This document shows, one piece after another, positions 1-5,698 of a DNA stretch of 12,184 nucleotides (position 1 is the first letter of the stretch; each line of letters starts with the position of its first letter). The stretch comes from an uncultured Clostridia bacterium (GTDB taxonomy: Bacteria > Bacillota > Clostridia > UBA1381). The notes beneath the pieces are model-generated. The model made no database searches and was not told the origin of the DNA. It was given only the letters and a program-made list of their open reading frames with translations. Where the stretch lies: assembly GCA_934481375.1 (NCBI GenBank), contig CAKSPN010000032.1:1-12184 (forward strand), read 5' to 3'. Both the position numbers and the translations under genes were made by a program.

Positions 1-1
1 G

Positions 2-1300
2 GGTCAAACGGTGATTTCGGTTGGCTTATGGCCGTCTGACGAGGGCGCTGCACTTGATAATATGAATGCAAGAAAAGCACGTTTTGAGGCGGAAAATCCG
101 GAAGTTGAAATTAAGCCGGACACATGGAATTTTGACAGAAAAACATTTTATGCAAAGGCGTCGGGCGGTCAGCTGCCTACAGTGTATGTGGCGGGATTTA
201 CTGAGATGTCCGAGATTATCAATTCAAAATATTCGGCAGATTTGACGGAGGTTTTGAAGAAAAAAGGTATTTTGGATAAGCTTAATCCGAAAGTTCTTGA
301 AGCAATCAGCAAGGACGGACACGTTTATGCTTTGCCGAGAGGCGTCAGCATTTTGGGTTTGGCTTGCAATATGGATTTAATGAAGCAGGCAGGTTTGGTT
401 GAGGAGGACGGAACTCCCATGCAGCCCAAAGACTGGGACGAGGTTCTTGAATTTGCGCTTAAGGTAAAAGAAAAGACAGGAAAACCGGGCCTTGTATTGC
501 CGACGGCGACAAACAGCGGCGGCTGGATTTTCACACAGCTGGCATGGTCGTTCGGTACAAAATTTATGGAGAAAAATTCGGACGGCAAATGGGAAGCAAC
601 ATTCGACTCGCAGGAATGTACCGATGCACTTCAGTTCTTTAAGGATTTGAAATGGAAGTACGATGTCATTCCCTCAAACTCGATTGTAACAGGCGATGAC
701 TGGTCGCAGATTTTTGCAACCGGAGGAGCCGCAATGTCAATTTTCCCCGGTTCTTTCCAGGCTCCCTGGGCGAAGTACGGTATGAAACCCGAGCAGGTAG
801 GTATGATGGCAATGCCTGCGGGACCGAAAGCAAATGTTACAATGATTTCGGGAGAAGTTCTCTGTGTTAATGCCGAGGCAACTGATGAACAGATAGATGC
901 GGCTGTTCGCTGGATTTCGGGAGAATTGAACGATACGGCTACAGATGACTTTAAAGAAACACAGCAAAGCAAGATTAAGGTAATGCTTGACAGCAATCAG
1001 CGTGTCGGAATTAAAGGAATGTCCGCTTGGAAAGCAGGAGTTGAGTCGCTTGAATATGAGCATAAGCTTATTGATGAAAATTCAAACGGAAATCCCAACA
1101 GTGTAAGATTATACAATGAATTTGTTGCAAATTGTCCTGCCGAAGTCCGTGCGGAGGAACCTGTAAACTGTCAGCAGCTTTACGGAATTTTAGCAGATTG
1201 TATTCAGGCGGTATTAACCGACGAAAATGCCGATTGCAAGGAAGTATTGAAAAAGGCAAATTCAGATTTCCAGGCAAATTATCTCGACAATATGAACTAA
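2..1300 (+). CDS. ABC sugar transporter solute-binding protein (5' partial)
   Basis: Extracellular substrate-binding protein of a CUT1-type carbohydrate ABC importer (SBP_bac_1-like). It would capture an oligosaccharide outside the membrane and hand it to the two permeases encoded next. The reading frame is open from base 2 to the TAA at 1298-1300 and begins mid-domain with GQTVISVGLW, so the true start, signal peptide and lipobox lie upstream of the window; the GTG at 11 is an internal valine codon, not a start. About 432 residues are present, which is nearly a whole mature protein. Typical SBP features are an early segment describing a helix and target (ARKARFEAENPEVEIKP), a GGQLPTVYVAG segment, and a late W-I-S-G helix. 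The family is clear from this pattern and from the adjacent permeases; the ligand cannot be read from sequence. A rhamnose-containing oligosaccharide is inferred from the downstream glycosidases. Confidence 0.88.
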   Translation, partial: GQTVISVGLWPSDEGAALDNMNARKARFEAENPEVEIKPDTWNFDRKTFYAKASGGQLPTVYVAGFTEMSEIINSKYSADLTEVLKKKGILDKLNPKVLEAISKDGHVYALPRGVSILGLACNMDLMKQAGLVEEDGTPMQPKDWDEVLEFALKVKEKTGKPGLVLPTATNSGGWIFTQLAWSFGTKFMEKNSDGKWEATFDSQECTDALQFFKDLKWKYDVIPSNSIVTGDDWSQIFATGGAAMSIFPGSFQAPWAKYGMKPEQVGMMAMPAGPKANVTMISGEVLCVNAEATDEQIDAAVRWISGELNDTATDDFKETQQSKIKVMLDSNQRVGIKGMSAWKAGVESLEYEHKLIDENSNGNPNSVRLYNEFVANCPAEVRAEEPVNCQQLYGILADCIQAVLTDENADCKEVLKKANSDFQANYLDNMN

Positions 1301-1308
1301 TGTACTGA

Positions 1309-1335
1309 CAGTGGGCAGAATATTTCTGCCCACTG
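1309..1335 (+). promoter_or_regulatory. intercistronic hairpin after the binding-protein gene
   Basis: A perfect inverted repeat has arms at 1309-1320 (CAGTGGGCAGAA) and 1324-1335 (TTCTGCCCACTG), 12 bp with a 3-base loop. It starts 9 bases after the binding-protein stop codon and ends 35 bases before the permease start. No T-run follows (the next bases are ATTTCAGAAAG), so it is not a classic intrinsic terminator. Known parallels between binding-protein and permease genes, as in malE-malF, stabilise the upstream mRNA and lower downstream expression; that role here is inferred. Partial termination is the alternative. Confidence 0.75.
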
Positions 1336-1354
1336 ATTTCAGAAAGATACAGAA

Positions 1355-1360
1355 AGGTGA
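1355..1360 (+). promoter_or_regulatory. ribosome binding site of first permease
   Basis: AGGTGA lies 10 bases before the ATG at 1371. It decides the start: the in-frame GTG at 1311 lies inside the hairpin arm and has no ribosome binding site. Confidence 0.6.
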
Positions 1361-1370
1361 AGACAAGGAT

Positions 1371-2300
1371 ATGAAAACTGACAAGAAAACCGTTTTTCCG
1401 CATGGCAAAACGCAGAAAAGTCTTTATGGAAGCCGTAATATCAGCGGTTGGATATTTATGCTGCCGATGATTGTTATACTATATTTGTTTATTTGGCGTC
1501 CGACAATTTTAAGCAGCATATGGTCTTTCTTTAATATGAGAGGATACAGCGTGGAGGAATTTTGCGGATGGGATAACTACAGAAAGGTAGTTACGCATAC
1601 AAAGTTTTTACCGATGCTGTGGGTAAATTTCAAATTTGTCTTTTGGTCATTAGTAATTGGATTTTTGCCGCCATACATAATAGCCGTTATGCTGAATGAA
1701 ATAGTGCATTTTAAAAACACGCTGAGAATATTAACATATATTCCGGCAGTAATACCGGGCATTGCGGCAATGCTTATCTGGAAATTTATGTACAGTCCGG
1801 ACACATCGGGCTTGCTGAATGTTGCTTTGGCAAAGTTTGGGATTGCGCCGTACGGCTGGCTGAACGATCCTAAGTTTGTCATTATAGGAATAAGCATTTA
1901 TAATACATGGAAGGGACTGCCCGGTGCGGTGCTGTTGTATTATGCGGCATTGCAGGGCGTATCGCCGGAAATTTATGAGGCGGCGCAGATTGACGGGGCA
2001 GGTCCGTGGAGAAAATTATGGCATGTTACAAGACCTGCTACCGAGGGAATTTTACTGTTATGTCTTGTCAGACAGATAATCGGAGCTTTTCAGATTATGG
2101 AACAACCGCTGGCTATGACGGGAGGCGGCCCCAACGGCGCATCAACATCACTTTCATATCAGCTGTATCAATACGGATTTAACAGCGGAGGACAAGCAAC
2201 GGGTCAGGCGATGGCATTGGGAGTTATAATATTTTTAATTCTTATTGTATTCACCGTATTCTATTTTGTGCTCAACAAAATAGTTGAAAACCGATATTAA
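1371..2300 (+). CDS. sugar ABC transporter permease, UgpA/LacF-like
   Basis: Inner-membrane permease of the CUT1 importer, the MalF/UgpA-type half of the channel. The ATG at 1371 gives 309 residues, usual for the family. A short basic N-terminus (about residues 1-22) precedes the first membrane segment (about 25-43), and several more hydrophobic segments follow to the C-terminus. The EAA loop that docks on the ATPase is visible at about 200-221 (EIYEAAQIDGAGPWRKLWH), with the key E-A-A and the Gly three residues further on after I-D. A family-typical segment with T-GGP (LAMTGGGPNGAST) follows later. The stop is at 2298-2300 and the next gene's GGAGG begins directly after it, so the two permeases are translated together. 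The partner is the permease at 2314-3225. Substrate specificity cannot be assigned. Confidence 0.93.
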   Translation: MKTDKKTVFPHGKTQKSLYGSRNISGWIFMLPMIVILYLFIWRPTILSSIWSFFNMRGYSVEEFCGWDNYRKVVTHTKFLPMLWVNFKFVFWSLVIGFLPPYIIAVMLNEIVHFKNTLRILTYIPAVIPGIAAMLIWKFMYSPDTSGLLNVALAKFGIAPYGWLNDPKFVIIGISIYNTWKGLPGAVLLYYAALQGVSPEIYEAAQIDGAGPWRKLWHVTRPATEGILLLCLVRQIIGAFQIMEQPLAMTGGGPNGASTSLSYQLYQYGFNSGGQATGQAMALGVIIFLILIVFTVFYFVLNKIVENRY

Positions 2301-2305
2301 GGAGG
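2301..2305 (+). promoter_or_regulatory. ribosome binding site of second permease
   Basis: A perfect GGAGG directly follows the preceding stop codon and lies 8 bases before the ATG at 2314. It rules out the in-frame TTG at 2284, which is inside the upstream gene. Confidence 0.75.
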
Positions 2306-2313
2306 ACGCAATA

Positions 2314-3225
2314 ATGAAAGGATTTAAGGATAAGACTACAGGTGTTTTAAGCTATTATGAGCTTAAAACATGGAGGGGAAAGCTGATATATTGGCTGTTT
2401 TTTGCGGTGTTGGTTGTATTGGCGTTTTTCTCGGTCGTACCTGCGGTGTGGACAATACTTTCCGGCTTTAAGGACAGTCAGGAGATTTATGCGGAATTCA
2501 GCTGGCTGCCGAAGGATATGACGCTTTCAAAAATGACAGCGAGAATAACCGAATCATGGAAACTGCTGCAATTCAACAAATACTTTGTAAATACCATTGT
2601 TTTATCTTTGGGAGATTTATTTGTAAGTATACTCGTCTGCGGATTTGGCGGATTTGCCCTGTCTAAGCTTAAACCGAAAGGAACAAAGCTTATATTTGCA
2701 TTGGTGGTGTGGACTATGATGATGCCGAGCCAGGTAAGAATAGTGCCGAATTATATTTCCTGGCTGCACTTCCCGTTTGCGGTTGATACAAAATTCAGCG
2801 TTTCGCTTCTTGACACGTATTGGCCAATGTGGCTCAGTGCGGGAGCCGATACTTTTGCGGTATTGCTTTTCAAGAACGCATTTGACGGTCTTTCAAATTC
2901 ATATTTGGAGGCGGCACGGATAGACGGCTGCAGCGACTGGGGAATATTCTTTAAAATTATGCTGCCGCTCGTGGTACCGGTAATTATATACCAATCGATA
3001 AACGTTCTGTCGGGAGCATGGTCTGACTTCTTCACTCCGTTGCTCGTATTGGACACAAAGCTCGTTGTGCCGTTGGTTGTGTACGGATTAAACGGAAATC
3101 AGAGTGTGCAGATGAATACATATTTTATGGCACTGGTTTTTGCAAGCATACCTCCGTTCCTGATATTTGTATTCTTCCATAAGCAGATTATGGGCGGAGT
3201 AAATATCGGCGGAGTAAAAGGATAA
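2314..3225 (+). CDS. carbohydrate ABC transporter permease, UgpE/MalG-like
   Basis: Second inner-membrane permease of the CUT1 importer (MalG/UgpE/LacG type), 303 residues from the ATG at 2314. A cytoplasmic N-terminal stretch of about 27 residues leads into the first membrane segment (IYWLFFAVLVVLAFF); the periplasmic-side loop and further hydrophobic segments follow in the family's usual order. The EAA loop is at about 197-219 (YLEAARIDGCSDWGIFFKIM), with E199-A-A and the conserved D204-G205. The C-terminus is a Gly-rich tail (GGVNIGGVKG) common in this group. It lies 13 bases after the first permease and would pair with it. No ATP-binding subunit follows; CUT1 systems in Firmicutes often share one multitask ATPase (MsmX type) encoded elsewhere, and that is the likely energiser here. 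Confidence 0.93.
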   Translation: MKGFKDKTTGVLSYYELKTWRGKLIYWLFFAVLVVLAFFSVVPAVWTILSGFKDSQEIYAEFSWLPKDMTLSKMTARITESWKLLQFNKYFVNTIVLSLGDLFVSILVCGFGGFALSKLKPKGTKLIFALVVWTMMMPSQVRIVPNYISWLHFPFAVDTKFSVSLLDTYWPMWLSAGADTFAVLLFKNAFDGLSNSYLEAARIDGCSDWGIFFKIMLPLVVPVIIYQSINVLSGAWSDFFTPLLVLDTKLVVPLVVYGLNGNQSVQMNTYFMALVFASIPPFLIFVFFHKQIMGGVNIGGVKG

Positions 3226-3232
3226 GCAGAAT

Positions 3233-3293
3233 AAAATCTTGTCGGATAACATATTACAGTTATATTGTGTAAAATGGAATTTGACAAGATTTT
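3233..3293 (+). promoter_or_regulatory. wide-loop inverted repeat between transporter and glycosidase genes
   Basis: In the 86-base gap after the second permease, AAAATCTTGTC (3233-3243) pairs perfectly with GACAAGATTTT (3283-3293), 11 bp around a 39-base loop. The loop can fold further (ATAAC 3246-3250 with GTTAT 3259-3263, or alternatively TTACA 3254-3258 with TGTAA 3268-3272). The right arm runs into six Ts (3290-3295). With only three G-C pairs in the long stem it would be a weak terminator. An attenuator, an mRNA-stabilising structure or a protein-binding site are alternatives. What is seen is the symmetry; the function is inferred. Confidence 0.4.
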
Positions 3294-3300
3294 TTCGGTT

Positions 3301-3306
3301 AGGAGG
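3301..3306 (+). promoter_or_regulatory. ribosome binding site of GH78 gene
   Basis: AGGAGG lies 5 bases before the ATG at 3312 and just 5 bases after the T-run of the upstream inverted repeat, so folding of that structure could affect its access. Confidence 0.7.
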
Positions 3307-3311
3307 GTATA

Positions 3312-5672
3312 ATGAAGTTTTCAAATAAGTTTATCAAGTCGGACGACAATATCGGTACCGAAGATTATTGTGTTCCCGCACCGTATTTCAGAAAATGCTT
3401 TTGCTTGGATTTTGAACCTCAAAAAGCTGAAATAACAATAACGGGACTGGGATTTTACGAAATTTATATTAACGGAAAGAACATTACAAAAGGTCCGCTA
3501 TCACCGTATATAAGTAATCCCGATGATATTGTTTATTATGATAATTATGATGTTTCGGAATTATTGACAAAAGGAAAAAATGTAATCGCTATTCTGCTCG
3601 GAAACGGAACCAGAAATTCTTACGGTGGAATTGTATGGGGATTTGACAAAGCAAAGTCAAGAGGTCCCGTATGCACCGCAATATGCCTTGAAGCAAGCAA
3701 TAATGATAAAAAATTTGAACTGGAAACGGATGAAACTTTTAAAACCCACCCTTCGCCGATTTTATATAACGATTTAAGATTTGAATACAGATACAATTCA
3801 AATTTGGAAATTGACGGTTGGAACAGCGTCGGTTTTGATGATTTAAACTGGAAGTGTGCCATTGTCGAACGTCCTCCGAAGGGAAAGGCACTGCTGTGCA
3901 GGGCGGACAATATAAAAATACATAAAGAGCTGAAAGCCGTTGATATTAAACATTATGATAAAATTTCGTTTGCCGTCACTCCCGTTTTGTTCGGAGAAAA
4001 AGAGAAAGAAATTGTTCCTCTGAATGAAACCGTAAGAGAAAATGTTTATTTGTTTGATTTTGGCGAGAATAATGCAGGAGTAACAAAGCTTAAAATAAAC
4101 GGAAAAAAAGGACAGGTAATTACAATACGGCACCTGGAGTATTTGCATAACGGAATACCGTCAATCAATACCGTGTCTTTTGTGAGCCCGAATTTTTTTG
4201 AAAAATATATTCAGTACGGACAAAAAGACGTATTTATCTGTAAAGGCGGCGAGGAAACGTTCATTCCGAAATTTAAATATGACGGATTTAGATATGCATT
4301 CGTCGAGGGACTTTGTGCGGAACAGGTATCAGAGGACACTCTGACCTTTGCGGTTATGAGTTCCGATATAGAAAAACGTGCGGATTTCATCTGCTCGGAT
4401 AACACCTTGAATAAATTGCAGGAAATGACGCAAAGATCGGACATCTCTAATTTTTACTATTTTCCTACCGATTGTCCGCACAGAGAGAAAAACGGCTGGA
4501 CGGGTGATGCGCAGTTGTCCTGTGAACAGATATTGTTAAATTATAATGCGTCAAACAGCCTTGAGGTATGGCTTGAAAATATCCGTGCGGCGCAAGATGA
4601 AAACGGCGTAATTCCGGGCATTGTACCGACGGGCGGCTGGGGGTATTATAATTCGGACGGCATATATTCAAACGGTCCTGCCTGGGATTGTGTATGCGTA
4701 AATATACCGTATTATATTTATAAATTTGACGGAAATAAAAAAATCATATCGGATAATTTGCAGATGATTATGAGAATGCTTATTTATCAATGCTCTGTTG
4801 AGGATAAGAACGGATTGCTGAATTACGGACTGGGCGATTGGCACGACCCTGTAAAATGGGAAAGCGGCAGTATTGCCTCCCCTGTGGCGGTGACGTCAAG
4901 TATATCTGGATATGAAGCTGCGTCAAGAGCCGCATTTTTATTTAACCGGGCAGGCAGAACGAATGAAGCAGAGTATGCGGCTGCTGTTGCAAAAAGACTG
5001 CGTGAAGCAATTCGCAAACATTTGATTGATTTTGAAACCATGACAGTTGCGGGAAATTGTCAGACTTCGCAGGCAATGGCAATCGAGTGCGGAGTATTTA
5101 ACGAAGATGAAACAGCCGCTGCCGGCAAAAAACTTCTTGAAATAATAAAAAGAGACGGATTTGTCACGATGTGCGGCTGTATAGGACTTCGGTATATTTT
5201 TCATGCGCTTGTAAGAATAGGCGAATGGGATTTGGCATACCGGTTGATTGTGTGCGAAAAAAGACCGTGTTACGGATTATGGGTGAAGCTCGGTTCGACT
5301 ACCCTGCAGGAAACATTTCCGTATGATGACGGCAGAGATGTCGGCTCGCAAAACCATCATTATATGGGTGATATAAGCAGCTGGCTTATTCAGGAGGTCG
5401 CCGGAATAAAGCCAAATCCCGATATGACCGATGTTTCGGAGTTTGAAATATCGCCGTTGTTTATAACAAACCTTGATTTTGCAAAGGGATATTACGACTC
5501 AAAATACGGCAGACTCAGCTGCACATGGAAAAGATACGGTAGGGATATTATTATGAATATTTCTGTGCCAAGCGGAATGTGTGGGAAACTTAAATTAAGA
5601 GACGGATATAAAGTAAAAAACGGAGATTGTTTGCTGAAAGAGGGAAAACATATACTTCAAATAGGCAGATAA
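3312..5672 (+). CDS. GH78 alpha-L-rhamnosidase, cytoplasmic
   Basis: Inverting glycoside hydrolase expected to remove terminal alpha-L-rhamnose from an imported oligosaccharide. The 786-residue protein has no signal peptide. Domain order as read: N-terminal beta-sandwich regions (about 1-230, with a carbohydrate-binding-like segment FYEIYINGKNITKGPLSPY); a rhamnosidase beta-domain with FDFGENNAGV at 248-257; an (alpha/alpha)6 barrel at about 360-690; and a C-terminal beta domain. The barrel has the GH78 acidic cluster in PTDCPHREKNGWTGDA: D387, E392 and D399, with the spacing (+5, +12) of the acidic residues described for Bacillus RhaB. The expected second catalytic glutamate is E667 in GSTTLQETF, followed by the family's NHHYMGDISSWL stretch. 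Many GH78 members have Trp directly before this Glu; here it is Gln666. It starts 86 bases after the transporter genes and 26 bases before the GH106-like gene. Family call is firm; exact linkage and aglycone are unknown. Confidence 0.92.
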   Translation: MKFSNKFIKSDDNIGTEDYCVPAPYFRKCFCLDFEPQKAEITITGLGFYEIYINGKNITKGPLSPYISNPDDIVYYDNYDVSELLTKGKNVIAILLGNGTRNSYGGIVWGFDKAKSRGPVCTAICLEASNNDKKFELETDETFKTHPSPILYNDLRFEYRYNSNLEIDGWNSVGFDDLNWKCAIVERPPKGKALLCRADNIKIHKELKAVDIKHYDKISFAVTPVLFGEKEKEIVPLNETVRENVYLFDFGENNAGVTKLKINGKKGQVITIRHLEYLHNGIPSINTVSFVSPNFFEKYIQYGQKDVFICKGGEETFIPKFKYDGFRYAFVEGLCAEQVSEDTLTFAVMSSDIEKRADFICSDNTLNKLQEMTQRSDISNFYYFPTDCPHREKNGWTGDAQLSCEQILLNYNASNSLEVWLENIRAAQDENGVIPGIVPTGGWGYYNSDGIYSNGPAWDCVCVNIPYYIYKFDGNKKIISDNLQMIMRMLIYQCSVEDKNGLLNYGLGDWHDPVKWESGSIASPVAVTSSISGYEAASRAAFLFNRAGRTNEAEYAAAVAKRLREAIRKHLIDFETMTVAGNCQTSQAMAIECGVFNEDETAAAGKKLLEIIKRDGFVTMCGCIGLRYIFHALVRIGEWDLAYRLIVCEKRPCYGLWVKLGSTTLQETFPYDDGRDVGSQNHHYMGDISSWLIQEVAGIKPNPDMTDVSEFEISPLFITNLDFAKGYYDSKYGRLSCTWKRYGRDIIMNISVPSGMCGKLKLRDGYKVKNGDCLLKEGKHILQIGR

Positions 5673-5698
5673 AAATTATTTGATTATGAGGCGGAAAA

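Noticed and set aside
631..1063. Overlapping minus-strand open frames of 108 and 121 codons opposite the binding-protein gene
   Set aside because: They overlap each other and a clear ABC binding-protein frame; no ribosome binding site or recognisable protein pattern.
1309..1340. Hairpin after the binding-protein gene as a full intrinsic terminator
   Set aside because: There is no T-run after the stem, and the permease genes downstream clearly belong to the same system.
3193..3218. Direct repeat GGCGGAGTAAA at 3193-3203 and 3208-3218
   Set aside because: It encodes the repeated Gly-Gly-Val tail of the second permease, a usual C-terminus in this family, and there are only two copies.
3281..3313. 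TTGACA (3281-3286) and TATAAT (3308-3313) resembling a sigma-70 promoter ahead of the GH78 gene
   Set aside because: The spacer is 21 bases, too long, and the TATAAT overlaps the start codon, so transcription would begin inside the gene. TTGACA is also part of the inverted-repeat arm.
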